Source of the DNA: Actinernus sp. WN-2022
Taxonomy: Eukaryota; Cnidaria; Anthozoa; Actiniaria; Actinernidae
Direction: 5' to 3'
Length of the DNA stretch: 64,000 nucleotides
Assembly: GCA_030867875.1 (NCBI GenBank)
Contig: JAOWCC010000655.1
Coordinates: forward strand, 7,958,269-8,022,268
Part shown: positions 51,701 to 62,700 of the stretch, in pieces
Numbering within the stretch: the first letter of the stretch is position 1
How the letters are laid out: each line of letters opens with the position of its first letter
The notes under the pieces: model-generated
The model's input: the letters and a program-made list of their open reading frames with translations, nothing else
Told to the model about the DNA's origin: nothing
The model's database searches: none
Position numbers and translations under genes: made by a program

Positions 51701-52374
51701 TAAAACATTAAACTGCTTACATTTGAGAGATGGGACTCCAAATTAGAAAGAAATTTCCTCGCGGGTCCACCATCTTGATTTACTGTATTAAATTATGTAA
51801 ATAAATTAACCTGGAGGTGTTACGTGACCAGCACAGTGCAATCTGATTGGTGGTGAACTTGAAATGTAATACATGGGCAAAAATTTTGCTGCACAGAACA
51901 ACGGCCTGCAGATTTAGACTCGGTGCTGCCACAGGCAGCCCGTGTAATAGGTCGTATCGCCAAAATAACTAAATTACACGACTATAAATCTAGACGTTTT
52001 TTAAGCCGTTTAAAAAACTTGCAGCACGTGTTTTATCAGGTCTAAAACTGATAAAACACTGCTGCTCGTTCACTAAACAGTACATAAAACAAAAGATATT
52101 TCTGTGGAACTGTGGTTGATGTTGCATTAATCTTGAGTTGTTTTTAGATGGGAATGATACAACTAATCAACAACATGATGATACCATCCCTAGTGAGGAC
52201 AGTAGAAAGGAAGACGGCGATCACGACAGTGAAGAGGAACATCCTTCCCAAAAACTGCTGAAAGAGATTAACAGAGACAGTATACAAGAAACTAACAACA
52301 GGACATCTTCATTAACTGTTACCCAGATAGAAGACATGTCGTTAGAAGATTTGGAATTGCAGTCAAATACATAG
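42652..52374 (+). CDS. SECISBP2: SECISBP2 (SBP2), C-terminal five coding exons
   Basis: Exons at 42652-42757, 46496-46610, 48192-48346, 50018-50186 and 52148-52374 join in phase and end at TAG 52372. YCDQVMGKEL, LLKELVRFQDRVY, RRFVVGLREVTKYLKL, GLDDALHTIISLA and VPVSAVGIFNYDGAQ match the SECIS-binding and L7Ae domains of SECISBP2/SECISBP2L. The protein binds the SECIS element in selenoprotein mRNA 3' UTRs and recruits the Sec-specific elongation factor so that UGA is read as selenocysteine. The C-terminal tail is acidic and Ser/Glu-rich and ends LELQSNT. The upstream half is missing at the gap. The introns are crowded with foldback elements and tandem arrays. Confidence 0.93.
42781..42969. 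mobile_element. MITE 24 bp downstream of SECISBP2 exon A
   Basis: TIR TAGAGCAGATTTCGTATGAG and on, about 33 bp, with the inverse ending CATACGAAATCTGCTCTA. The interior contains paired CAGCACGGTTAC copies. Confidence 0.75.
42988..43103. mobile_element. near-perfect 116-bp hairpin element
   Basis: Arms of about 53 bp beginning GTACACTGTTATTTTCAAGG are matched almost perfectly by the inverse ending CCTTGAAAATAACAGTGTAC, with a loop of about 10 bases (TAAAAAAATT). Confidence 0.85.
43337..43505. mobile_element. MITE (short form of the 56237-56453 family)
   Basis: Ends TAGAGGTAATCGGCTAAC and GTTAGCCGATTACCTCTA are inverted. It matches the copy at 56237 throughout but lacks about 48 bp of the right inner arm. 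Confidence 0.8.
44445..45690. repeat. modular minisatellite in a SECISBP2 intron
   Basis: Built from three modules, TTACAACCATCCAATG (16 bp), TTACAATG or TAACAATG (8 bp) and TTGACAATG or TTGACGATG (9 bp), combined mainly as 24-, 25- or 33-bp units. All modules end in ATG. The long open frames across it (both strands) are a by-product of the repeat. Confidence 0.92.
45751..46424. mobile_element. TIR element (TTTAAAGTGCAAGTA family) interrupted by a nested MITE
   Basis: Left end TTAAAGTGCAAGTATTATG and right end CTTTACTTGCACTTTAA are inverted. Its body matches, in opposite orientation, the uninterrupted copy at 59769-60150 (shared TCTCACAAAAAG and GATGAATCAA). The extra segment 45800-46090 is absent from that copy. 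Confidence 0.65.
45800..46090. mobile_element. nested MITE
   Basis: TIRs of about 37 bp starting GGCCGGTAACAAAACGAG with the inverse ending CTCATTTTGTTACCGGCT, inserted within 45751-46424. The empty site is seen in the paralogous copy near 60090-60120. Confidence 0.7.
46496..46610 (+). CDS. SECISBP2: SECISBP2 exon B (L7Ae domain start)
   Basis: AKSKRRFVVGLREVTKYLKL then KCAILAPNVERIESA; acceptor TGACAG, donor G|GTTTGT, phase 0 to 1. Confidence 0.95.
47189..47343 (-). mobile_element. tRNA-headed short SINE, copy 1
   Basis: On the minus strand a tRNA-like head (47260-47333) is followed by a short tail that ends TTACATCACATTCT. About 155 bp, nearly identical to copy 2 at 47446-47600 and in the same orientation. 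Confidence 0.65.
47260..47333 (-). tRNA. tRNA-like sequence, anticodon position TGT (Thr-like), probably a SINE head
   Basis: It folds as 7-bp acceptor (GACTTGA with TTGGGTC), D stem GCTC/GAGC, anticodon loop CATGTAA and T arm with TTCGAGT. Defects: A instead of U at position 33, an A-C mismatch closing the anticodon stem, and a T-C mismatch in the T stem. A and B boxes are intact. The defects and the shared flanks argue for a retroposon rather than a working tRNA gene. Confidence 0.55.
47446..47600 (-). mobile_element. tRNA-headed short SINE, copy 2
   Basis: Near-identical to copy 1 (differences include ATCTGACC/CTCTGACC and GACATCC/GACCTCC). The tRNA-like head is at 47516-47589, with the same A33 and stem mismatch. 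Confidence 0.65.
47516..47589 (-). tRNA. tRNA-like sequence, anticodon position TGT, second copy
   Basis: Same cloverleaf and defects as 47260-47333; differs in the variable loop (AGGTCG instead of ATGTCG). Confidence 0.5.
48192..48346 (+). CDS. SECISBP2: SECISBP2 exon C (L7Ae domain core)
   Basis: GGLDDALHTIISLAHTNGIP, VVFSLRRQILGRAV and VPVSAVGIFNYDGAQ; acceptor ATTACAG, donor GTAAGG; phase 1 to 0. It contains the conserved L7Ae RNA-contact region. Confidence 0.96.
48366..48738. mobile_element. foldback MITE 20 bp after exon C
   Basis: Arms of about 140 bp, left starting TAACTGTAGTTGTTTTTTTG, right the inverse ending CAAC then TACAGTTA, with about 90 bp between. A transcript would form a very long hairpin next to the splice donor. 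Confidence 0.85.
49551..49998. mobile_element. long-arm MITE just upstream of exon D
   Basis: Arms of about 145 bp share GATTTGGGTGTTACGTCTA and CCAACGGTA in inverse orientation; ends TTAAAGT and ACTTTAA. It stops 20 bp before the exon D start, so its right arm adjoins the polypyrimidine tract. Confidence 0.8.
50018..50186 (+). CDS. SECISBP2: SECISBP2 exon D (L7Ae end and basic/acidic tail)
   Basis: DVFKNLMELTENGRTVYAER completes the L7Ae domain, followed by a Glu/Lys-rich helix; acceptor CTCTTAG, donor G|GTTGTT; phase 0 to 1. Confidence 0.95.
51215..51473. mobile_element. MITE with 30-bp TIRs
   Basis: CCTCAGATACCCAGGGGCAG plus ten more bases at the left and the inverse ending CCCCTGGGTATCCGAGG at the right (two mismatches). 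An (ATT)n run precedes it. It is intronic in SECISBP2. Confidence 0.75.
52148..52374 (+). CDS. SECISBP2: SECISBP2 exon E (C-terminal tail and stop)
   Basis: (G)DGNDTTNQQHDD, then an acidic stretch HDSEEEHPSQKLL and ITQ-like VTQIEDMSLEDLELQSNT before TAG. Acceptor TTTTTAG; phase 1. Low complexity with no domain, as in the tails of SBP2 proteins. Confidence 0.88.
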
Positions 52375-55300
52375 ACAACCTTCAATGAAAGCGCTGGAAT
52401 TTAATGGCATTTTATACATTACGAACTCGGGGGAAAAGCAGATACAACGAACTTGGAAATATTTATCGTTCAGCACTCCATTTCCCAAGCTTCTGTTTTA
52501 TCGGGAATAGAAGGAGCAACGCCAGTACTTTGAATTATAAGTTGGTGGTTAATTAAAGGGGTCCTCTCATCCCCCTAGAAAATGGCCTGCAAGCCAAAAT
52601 TCAGTTTTATAGCTCGAGCTCCATTGAAAATGATTTGAAGAAATGCGTACAGTAATCAACAGATTCTGAATACCTTAATTTGTTTTATTCAGAATTGGAT
52701 TATAGGAAAGGAACTGATAGGTTTTGAGGCACGCAAAGGACACTGAATGGAACTGGACATTTCGCTCTTCGTTGTACGGCTACATCTAATAGAGATTTTG
52801 CAGGTAATTTGAAAACTCATGGGATACCAAAACTAATAACATGGTTGGAGAGAGCGTATTAGCATGACCAACTGCAAACTTTTGAGCAGATATTTTAGAT
52901 ACCAGCAAAGTTACGAGCTCTAAACAAAGTTTAAACAATTACAGAAGAAGATATGATGGTGCACAGCGTTGCCCCCGGGGCTTGCCTAACACATTTGCCT
53001 GTCAATGTTTGATATTTGCAAGTTTAGAATTTTGTGAGGAAAATTATATCATCCTTACAAATTTGGCAAACATGCTAGTTTTGATGTGTTCTTTCAAGCC
53101 ATCACATTAGTTTTTCATTTGCCAATTTTTCAAATTACCTACAAAATACCTTTTTTTAAATCAATCAGTCAATTTTAATTCGAAATTTAAGTTGGGGAAC
53201 CCAAGTCTTAAATTAATTTCAAAATCCAATCCCAAGTAATACTAGTATAGATCGTTTTCACTGACGTCACAAACAAATTTGCCTCAAGAAAAGACTGATA
53301 TTAGTAAAATATTTTTAATGGTGTGTATAGAGCAGGTAAAAATATGTAAATGGCCTAAATTTTGGAGCATTAGAGTACTTCCTAACTGAGCTGTCGGACA
53401 AATAATATTCAAACAATTTAGTGTAATTTGTATGCGGCGGCCATTTTGGTACACCAAGATGGCGGCCGAAAACGTACTCTACAAATAAAGCTGTTTTTCC
53501 CAGCAATATGATTAGCATTCACTTAAAAACACTTTAGATATCACTTTTAACGTTAAATCAAGTCTAACATTTTAAATTGGCAGAAATATATGGATTTCCA
53601 TGACATTTAGGAAACACGCTGAGCTGGGCTGTCACAAAATTCAAAATACTCTAACTCAATAACGACTCGCCGTATCGACGTAACATTTTACAAGAATACT
53701 GAGTATACCGATACCTAAATTATATTAAAAGAACAGGGTTATAGATCATTTAGTTTAGATTTTAGAATTTTGATGACTTGAAAACTTGAAAACGATCTAT
53801 AGGCTTGCTACAGGTCAGGGAAGACGAGGGTGAAATGAGTCTTGATGTTTTAGGCAATCACGTGGTTGTACTGGAAGGCAAAACAAATCTTACTTCACTT
53901 ATTTAATGGCACTTTTAGGAGATCGGTAGTGTTATAAAGAAAAACTGTTTGTAAATGCTATTTTCCATCTCCAATCGATCTTTATAAAACTGCATTTTTG
54001 AAGATAGCTTGCTCTCCAGCATCCATGGCAACGCCTTCTCCATGGGATTCAATCGTTAATAAAGTATTATATCAGCACGTGACTGTTTCCTGCAAAGGTC
54101 ATATTGGATATGCCGTGGTCGCACGAGCTAAGGAAAGCAAACTACACAGTCGTCATGGAGATAGCTCACTTAGAGCGCGTGAGAAGTGTGGTCTCTCAAA
54201 TCAGGCGAACGTACCATACCCGTACCACACTCTTACCTTACCACACCCGTACCATACCATGTTGGGAATGCCTCCCTGATATCCTCAACACAGATCCAAA
54301 ACTCTCAGTAATTCCCGTTGTTCACGTTTATTCGTCTCGCTCATTAGTTTACATCGCGTAGACAAACTCGAATCCCCTCGCCTCTCAAATCACACTAAAA
54401 AGTACACAAGAGATCCGCCCCCAAATATAACGTATCCCGTTCCCGTTCTAAACCGCGAGCTATTCTCTCATTGGCTAATGGTATTAGCTTACTTGATCGA
54501 CTTCTTGTGATTGTGAAATCACGAATCTAATTAGATTAACATAAAGCACAATTACAAACAAACACCAGGCTCCGACACCACACCCGTACCTTACCAGTAC
54601 CTTACCAGTACCGTACCATACCAGCACCATACCAGCACCGTACCAAGCCCGTACTATAAACGCTGACGTGTACTTCTAGCTTGGCTCAGGGCACTCGTGT
54701 AGCAGGCTAATTAATGAGGCTATGCAAACGCGACCTAACAGCCCATCAGTTCACGAGTAAATACATTATAGGGTTAGTGTCAGCCTCCATTTTCGATGCC
54801 CTAGAAAATGACCGCCAAGCCAAAATTCAATTTTATAGTTTGAGCTCGGACTCCGCTCCAGTGAGAATGGTTTGAAGAAATATCTACGGTAATATGAAAA
54901 CCTTCTACTTTGTGTAATTAATAATTGGATTACGGGAATGGAAACTGATAGGTTGTGAGGTGCACAAAGACCACTGGCTGAGACGGCCCTTCAATGCCTG
55001 TTCACACGAGCACAACAAAAGTATACGGTGGTATTTTTTCTGAGTGGGGTCCCTGTGGTTTGTGACGTCACGGCTCAGGCAACCGTGAGCTGTGACGTCA
55101 CAGACCAGTACAAGCCACAGGGATCTCATTAACCCATCAGAAAATAAATTACCAGCCAGAACGCCTTGGGACTAGGCTGTGGTAGAACAAAACATGCTAG
55201 GTATTAGCATGGATACTGGACTCGAGCAGAGCAAAAGTATACGGTAGAACTAAAGCCATTACTAGGAGCGTCCATCTTTCATACTCGCGAAATTCGAACT

Positions 55301-57491
55301 GGTCTATTTTCAGAAATTATTCGCGCACAGAAGTATGATGTTATGGTTGACACGGATGAGATATTGAACAGCCAATGAATCGCTAAACCCAAATCGTACT
55401 AAGTATACAAATCAGGTAGCATTCAGTAGATCAATCTCAAAGGAATACCCTGTGTGTGAAAAGCGTGTCCATCGTTAAATACCACGCCAGTATCTCGCGC
55501 TGAAAATAGATCAACTTTCACAAATCCAATACAGACAGACGGTCCTGGTAATGGTTCCTGGTGAATAAAACATGCTAGGTATCACCCCTGTTTCTAATTT
55601 TAAGTACGTACACGTATTAGCCCTTATTTTATTTTCACCACAAGAAAAATTACATCGAAATTAGTATGTTTAACGAGTTCAAGATGTTTGAGTAAATAAG
55701 AACTGAATAGCAAGCATTTAAAAATCACAAAAATAAGAGTTCAGTATGGCTGTGGGGGGTGGGGTGGGAATGCCGTCCCCCCCAATTTTCAAACACTTCC
55801 TAGTCAGTTCTTATTTACTATTACAAAATATCTTCAAACTCGGTAAACATAATAATTTCCATGTGGTCTTTCTTGTTGTTCCTTTTTAAAATTCGTTTAA
55901 GTTTAAATTCGTTTAAATTTGCACACTCAGCTTGATCCCAGTTCTTTTACAAAGGGCTAATAGCTCAAATTTAGAAGTTTGAGTCAGTTTTCACCTGTGT
56001 ATTATAATAGTGATTAAAGAAAAACTATTATTGGTAATCTGTAATTAGTAAATTCACAGGTCAGGAAATGAAAAGTAAAATACACAATCCAAATTATGAA
56101 GAAAACTAAATTAATCGTATTGTTTCATTGATTAAAACATTGTAAATACTTTAACATATATTTTGTGTAGTACATTAAATGTCAAGCAGACCCTCGGCTG
56201 AGCCAGACAGTACCGCTCGAAACGAGCCACGGTATATAGAGGTAATCGGCTAACGCTGTGACCACCCAATTCAGATCATGTGATGTAAACAGATGCTACT
56301 CTGGGGAATTATTCCTTTTTCATTCTAATCATAATGCAGTCATGCCTATCTTGAATAAAATAAATTTTCAAAGAGTCCATTCTCCAGAGTAATGTGTGTT
56401 TACATCACATGATCTGAATTGGGTGACAACAGAAAGTTAGCCGATTACCTCTATTGGCTTACCCAGCAATACAAAACACCCTAACCTTTAGGACGAGCAG
56501 TAAAACAATAGAGCTACAGTATAATCAAATTGTATAATGGTGCAATCAGAATACAGGTCTCGAGCGGTACTGTACTACCCCCTCAGCTACACAACACATT
56601 CATGAAAAAGCTACAAATAATAGCCAGAAAAGAGGATCTAGTGATTCTTCTCACGTATTTGCTTCCATTGAACAGCCCAGAAAGCGATGGAGTTTGAAAA
56701 TACGCGGAGATGTCGGCCCCGCACACTTCAGTCTTCGATAAATATCTAGAGTGAGTAAAAATCTCAGATAGGTTCCTTCAGGCTCACAGCTAGCTAGCAG
56801 AGGTCAATTCTCTACAGGTAAAATCAAGAGAGAAACCACTGCAGAATACCCTGCCACTTCAAAAGATCACTTGAAAACCCCATTAGTAAACTGAAAAGTC
56901 GGTATAACTTTGCCGCGAAAGCCCGCTTATAAGCCCTTCTGGTTATAGGCCCTCTTGATTATAGGCCCTCGTGGTTATAAGCCCTCCTGGTTGTAGGTCC
57001 AATGGGAAGCGGACTCTGCCAGCAGGGAAATCAACTGCTTGCGCAAAGTCAAAATCAAAGTTGTCATAACCACACCATTCAGGAATATTAATTTCTCGTA
57101 ATTTTCTTCCATGTTTTCGCAACTTTTACGAAACATATTGGCATAAACAAAGCATAAAAAGGACAGGAAATTATTTTATACAAAACCTGACGTCATTTGT
57201 GCGCACCTTTGAACACATCGTTATTGGTCAATCAGCGAGCGTTTCGCAATGTCTTTGGTATAAAAACTCCGATAACGCGATCAAGCAGCAGTAAAAGCTT
57301 TGGACTCGAAACCATGCCGGTAAGGTCGGGGATTTGTGGTTTGTTTGGTTAGGCCAGGGTTAGCCGGTCGTATTCTTTGGTAAGCCATTGTTGTATTATT
57401 TGGTAAGCCATGTTCTTTGTTGTGCTTGGCTACACTATTGTTCATTCGCCAATGGTGTGGCTCGTTCAGAGCTCTATAGGTACTGATCCAA
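52375..57491. other. intergenic, dispersed repeats
   Basis: Contains a repeat at 52555-52760 that recurs at about 54785-54960 (shared GCCAAAATTCA and GGAACTGATAGGTT), simple TACCGTACCA-type repeats (about 54210-54262 and 54575-54655), a TGACGTCAC foldback at 55050-55123, and a block at 55580-55930 resembling 46905-47160. An ATTAAA near 52552 could serve SECISBP2 polyadenylation. No gene seen. Confidence 0.5.
56237..56453. mobile_element. MITE (long form)
   Basis: Ends TAGAGGTAATCGGCTAAC and GTTAGCCGATTACCTCTA. The inner region folds a second time through CACCCAATTCAGATCATGTG and its inverse. Relative of 43337-43505. Confidence 0.8.
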
Positions 57492-58645
57492 TCATGTTGG
57501 TTTTGTTTTACTAACAGGTGGAGCAAGAGCGACTTTATTCTCATCCAGGTTACACTTCTCCCCGTAGACAAAGCTATTTAGTGGGAATTGCCTCGTTCCT
57601 AACACCATGTAACTAAATGTGCTTTCCCATGTGGGAATGAAATAATCGCACTCCATTAGTAACAACTGATCCATTAGAAGATCGCGGAAGATGTTCTGGA
57701 AGCCTGATTTACTATTGTCCAGATGTAACGGAGTAATATCTAACGTTACCACATTCTTAGGGTAGTCCTTCAGAGCTCTCATTTTCAGATTTTTGTCATC
57801 AGCGGCTAATAACCACGTGAAGGATTTCTTCCGGAGACTTAGATATTTGCGTTTTAAGGCATTTTCGACTCGTTCTGCGCATGCGAAGACACGCCTTGGC
57901 TCACGCGTGCGATAGCTCTGCGGATTGTTACTACCAAAGTGATGATCACTTGTTCGAATGTGAATTCCAATGAAAGGCCGCTCCCTCTCACCGAGTGCGG
58001 CTTTTGCTTTATTAAAATCATTCACCAAATATTTCGACTTCTTGAAGAGGAACTTCATAGCACAGCCGACCATTCCATATGGATGTTCCCTTCTGTTTAT
58101 AGGCATCTCAAGCTGCTTAGCGCGCTGCTTGAGGTGTGGATTATCCCATATTTTATCTGCAAAGTACCAAATCGTTGCAAGTTTTTCAACTGGTAAATCA
58201 AGGTAAGCGTCAAAGTTCACGCCTTGAGACCATCTTTGAAAGTTCCCTTGTCTCACAACATTATACCTTTCATATCCGGGCACTTTCTCAACTCCCCAAT
58301 ACGTCGTTCTAGATCTGAGGTTTTGAAATTTGATTTGGTTGTATGTCCAGTCTATCATGTTGGGTTTAAAGTAGGTATCAAGAAGCTCTGGACCGCCCCA
58401 GTGAATCATAAAAGTTCTGTTCAAGAGAACGGCGAGGTAAAACGTGGATATTATGCCCATCATTCTGTTGCCATATCCACCGCAACCTGTCGTGTGTCCT
58501 TGGCAATAGAAAACAAGAAATTTACGATCTCTACTGTTAGACTTCAGGCTTTTCTTGTGATATTCTTTGTACTGCTGCGTCCATTTCCCATCACATCTGA
58601 ACATTTTGGACATCTGGAACTGGCTGTCCTCATGATAACTGGGGT
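57492..58645 (-). CDS. fucosyltransferase-like glycosyltransferase, catalytic exon
   Basis: The minus-strand exon starts after acceptor TTCTGTTTTAG with (G)DPSYHEDSQFQMSKMF and is open to TGA at 57492, about 384 codons. GCGGYGNRMMGIIST followed by LAVLLNRTFMIHW resembles the N-terminal motif of GT-B fucosyltransferases such as the plant GT37 type, and FIGIHIRTSDHHFG holds the HxR motif shared by alpha-1,2/alpha-1,6 and protein O-fucosyltransferases. DYFIPTWESTFSYM is the typical late conserved segment before the end. Such enzymes move fucose from GDP-fucose to glycans in the Golgi. Acceptor and linkage cannot be told. The start used by a simple ORF call (58715) lies in the intron; the phase-1 acceptor is preferred. 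Confidence 0.7.
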
Positions 58646-58827
58646 CTAAAACAGAAACGAAAGACACTGATGACATTAGACCATATTCCAGTTGAGACAG
58701 TTCATACTCAAGCATGTTAAGGCCTGGTTCAGGGATAACATTTCGGGTAAAAACTGTTTTCCTTATTTGAGCACAGCCAAGTACGGTAAGTGCGCCAAGT
58801 TTCTCACGTCATTCTCGACTCCCTTAA

Positions 58828-59008
58828 CAGGCGCGGATCCAGAAAAAAATCTGACCGGTTTCCGACTTCCCAACTCAAACTCCAAAATTGAAAATTTTAC
58901 TGAACCCCCTCCCCCTCTCTCAAAGAGAGTTTTAATCGAATGTTAAGGTTACTAAAAAAGTCTGGAAATTTTGACCGGTTTCCGTAAACCGGTCTGGATC
59001 CGCGCTTG
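58828..59008. mobile_element. MITE with CAGGCGCGGATCCAGA ends, 5-bp duplication
   Basis: CAGGCGCGGATCCAGA at the left and TCTGGATCCGCGCTTG at the right, flanked by CTTAA on both sides. Inner arms share GACCGGTTTCCG. Confidence 0.75.
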
Positions 59009-59590
59009 CTTAAAGTGCCCCTATGATCAAATTTTACGTATTTGTAAAGTAAAGTTGCTATATTTGTTGCCTGTCCAGACCGTTTTTCGATATGACGACG
59101 GGAAGTCTTAGGTTTTGGGGTCCGAATCTTGAGTTTTTATGTCCGCACTGAGCCAGATCCGTTCCTTGACAGAGCACTGTACAGAGCTCATTTTCAGTGG
59201 AAGTGACGTCATTTTCTCAACTCAACAATATGTGAGGCTACTTTTTACACAAACTTCGCGTGGATTTATAAGTAAAGTACAATGTTTTACTATTTTTGCC
59301 ACAAAGGAAAGAAAAGAACGAAGTTTAGTATAGAAATATGCCTTTAAAAGAGCGACGTGTTGAGAAAATGACGTCACGACAGCAAACCGCTGGACGAAAA
59401 TCGCGAACTATTTGGAACATACTTCAACAATGGCGGATATGATTTTGACGGTGAACTCTGCGCAAAATTCCTAGTTTAATTTGGTCCTTTTGCAATATTT
59501 TTCACTGATTTGGATATTTCCGCCACCATGTATCCTTTTGGAAGACACAAAAGTGGTAAAAGAAATGGTCGAATTTCGTCGTAGTGTGCG
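59009..59590. mobile_element. short relative of the 21264-23562 TTAA element
   Basis: Left end TTAAAGTGCCCCTATGATCA; shares CCGTTTTTCGATATGACGAC and GATTTTGACGGTGAACTCTG with the 2.3-kb copy. The right end reaches CAAATTTCGTCGTAGTG-like sequence but lacks the final TTAA. It lies in the glycosyltransferase intron. Confidence 0.65.
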
Positions 59591-59768
59591 GTTTGTGTGC
59601 AGTAAAATGTGTCACGTGGTTTGTCACGTGACTTAGACCACAAAATCAGTAAATCAAAAACGCGGCTCCGAGTTTAACAGAAACAGAGAGGATAATGAGT
59701 GGATGTAGGTATGGTTAAAGCCATTTTCAGCTTAGAAAAGATGACTACAATGTTTCGTTAAAGAGTTA

Positions 59769-60150
59769 TTAAAGTGCAAGTAAAGCCATAAAACAACATT
59801 AACTCTATTTTCCTCAAATTTTCTAATATACTTCAGTTGTCTAAATTAGTTTTATTTCAGAGGCAGGAGCAGAAATTAAACTAGAATAAACGCTACCCGA
59901 ATTGCGGGATTGATTCATCTTGTAATGTCACAATGAAAACCTACGGGATTTTATTGTAGTAGTTTCTGTAGTTTTCTCTAGGGAGGGAGTTGATTCATCT
60001 TATGACGTCACAGAAGCCATGAAAAGTAACCAGAATTAGGGATTAAATGCCAGAAACGTTACAAAATTTGCAAGATTAATACCTTTTTGTGAGAAATAAA
60101 CAGAATAGTACAATATAATTTTTATTTTTGACATTATACTTGCACTATAA
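59769..60150. mobile_element. TIR element, uninterrupted relative of 45751-46424
   Basis: Ends TTAAAGTGCAAGTAAAG and ATACTTGCACTATAA are inverted. It provides the empty-site counterpart of the nested insertion at 45800-46090. Confidence 0.65.
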
Positions 60151-61167
60151 CTCTTTGTCGTCCGATCGTGTGTGAGCTCAATTGGTGAAATCCTGAGTGC
60201 TAACTCAACCCTCCCCCCTCAGTTCAAGTTTAGCTAGCCCGGGCTAGTTAAATACTGCTGACTTTTTAAGCCGAGGGCTCAAACTTTTCCCACAATGCCA
60301 TTTGGGAGAATTCTGTTCACTCGTTCACGGTAGGTATGGCTGCTTCGGTAGGGTTTCTAATGAAATGAGCTCTAATTTTGGAGAAATATGCCACTGTCAG
60401 TGAGCTTGAAGACATCATTAAGTCTGAGGATGGCTGAAAAGTACTTGGTTTGCTTCTAGTAGGCTTTGTGAGGGGATTTCACAGGGTTTTTCCATTGTGT
60501 TTGTGCTTTGAGACACAGGAAAAAATTCTTCAATGAAATCCTTGGAATCCTGCAGTTGGCAGTCTTTTACCCCTGCTCAACCTATTAGGATCTGTTTTTG
60601 TCACTTTAAAGCAACGGCTTGAGTCCAAATCACCGCTCTTGGTTGTAGGGGTAAAAGACTTCTAAAAAAAAAACCTACCGGAGTCCCAGAGGGGGGGACC
60701 CCTTGTGATTTTTTTGTCGATTATCCAGCATGCAATTGGAGGTGGGAGCAGGAAAATGTGGTCGAGTGAAATGCAGTGTAAACATCGGCGTGGTTCACAG
60801 TCGTTTGGTGTGTTTTGTGAAAACAAACCTGCTGGTTGGAAAGATTAAACAAGGTACTGTAACGACTGAGTGGTTATTTTGTGTTTGCTCTTGATTTCAA
60901 GTGCAGATGGGAAGGTTTTTGTTAGCCGATTTTCAGCTCCTCGAAATTCGTGAAAATCGAAGAAACGAAACAATCGCCAAAACAAATGGGCTTTTCTCCA
61001 TGAGGGGATGGTTGAAAATTCAAACAAACAGGATCAGTGGTTGGCTTATTATACTGGGATACTACCCTGTTTATTGTAATTAATTCTGATGAAAATCGGA
61101 AGCGGGGTGAATTTTGACGTGCGGAGACTTTGAAGTCTCCTTTTTACAGGGCCGGACGACAAAGAGT
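60150..61167. mobile_element. possible 1-kb TIR element
   Basis: ACTCTTTGTCGTCCG at the left and its exact inverse CGGACGACAAAGAGT at the right, 15 bp. No transposase frame. The TIR is short, so this is tentative. Confidence 0.4.
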
Positions 61168-61767
61168 AAGGCGAATAAATAGGTCACGTGACTTTTTTTG
61201 TACCCTTAATATTTCCTTATCTTTACATGATGGTCATGTGTTCTAAGCGTGGTCAGAAACACTGCTGGAAGACAAATATTTCAGCAGGGTTACTTTCTCT
61301 TTATATGTTATCGTCGCAACCGCATTCCACTTACATTATTTTCTCTAATTATGACGTCATCGATCACGTGATACGACAATCATCCACTTAAGAAATTTAA
61401 GGAAGTGGATATTAGGAATATGTTGTGATTAGATTTTGTTTAACCTGTTGTTTAACCGTTAAACGAACCAGGCCTTAACATACTTGAGTAGTAGCCGGTT
61501 CTGCTAATATATTTTGCTTTTACAGAATATGTTTCCTCGGCTCCCCTACAGAAGGTATGTACAACTGAAGAAAAAGAAAGATGTGAAACTGGTTTGCCTA
61601 TCTTAATTGACACCAATATTTTCCTCATTCTTCTTGTTCTTATGAGTTGCTCAGTTCTCTTAGCGTTAATTCCTTGCAAAAATCAGTGGAATTAAATACC
61701 TTTTTAACAGATGGTAAGGAAAATGCATATGATAAACAATAGTATTTAGATATATTCACCCGTGTTT

Positions 61768-62065
61768 TTTTTCAGAAACAACACCTACTACTATTACTAT
61801 TACTATTACTATTACTGCTGCTGCTGCTACTACTATTGCTACTGCTACGTACTGTTGCTACTGTTGCTGCTGCTACTACCGACTATTACTGCTGCTATTC
61901 CTGCTACTGCTATTACTATTGCTGCTACTGCTGCTCAGTACTTCTACTCCTGCTGCTATTGCTACTACTACTGCTGCTGCTGCTCTACTACCACTACTAC
62001 TTAGTGCTGCTTCTGCTACTACTACTGCTGCTACTGCTACTAGTGATACTGTTGCTACTGATTAC
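61768..62065. repeat. compound trinucleotide repeat (CTA/CTG)n
   Basis: About 300 bp of mixed TAC, TGC and ATT triplets. The long open frames over it are simple-sequence artefacts. Confidence 0.92.
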
Positions 62066-62512
62066 TACATACCCCAGAGCGGAAGGCCGATAAATTGCTT
62101 TTTTTGTTACATGCAAGGGTGAGGTTTGCTCATAATGTACGCAATAACAATATCCGGCTTTTCATAAATCGTAAGGAAGGCGTGTTTGCCTGGTATATTG
62201 CTGCATAAAATTACCGTTTACAAGGCTTCTCATTGCTATGTTTTCTCGGTCATTTCAACAAGTGTAGCTTATAGCCGCAGTGAATAGGACAGAGGACTTA
62301 AAAACCAAGAGAGTTCAAGCGGGCGATCGAATGGAGGATTCGAGTTCCACTCGTAACACACCTTTTTCTAATCTTCTCCTTTATACCAAGAGTGCTCCAT
62401 TAGGGCTTAACTGCAGAATACCCCGCAACTCAGTCTGTCCTTAGTGTAGCCAGGCTACGGCTATGCGTAGACGCGTAATATAGAATAGTCCTGAGGGATC
62501 GAGCAAGGCGGA

Positions 62513-62700
62513 ACCATTATTAGTGATTATTCGTTCTTAAAAGCCGAATAATCTACTATCCGAAGAATCGACTACCAACCATATTAGTGATTCTTCGTTC
62601 TAAAAAGCCAAATAATCTACTATCCGAAGAATCGACTAGCAACCATATAAGTGATCGTCGCGTAGACGAGTAGCCACTTCTAAAAAAAATCCTCGTTCTC
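62513..62700. repeat. tandem repeat, about 65-bp unit
   Basis: Two full and one partial copy beginning ACCATTATTAGTG, ACCATATTAGTG and ACCATATAAGTG, each with CTACTATCCGAAGAATCGAC. Confidence 0.8.

Noticed and set aside
61762..62093. Tyr/Cys/Leu-rich open frames
   Set aside because: Simple trinucleotide repeat read in three frames.
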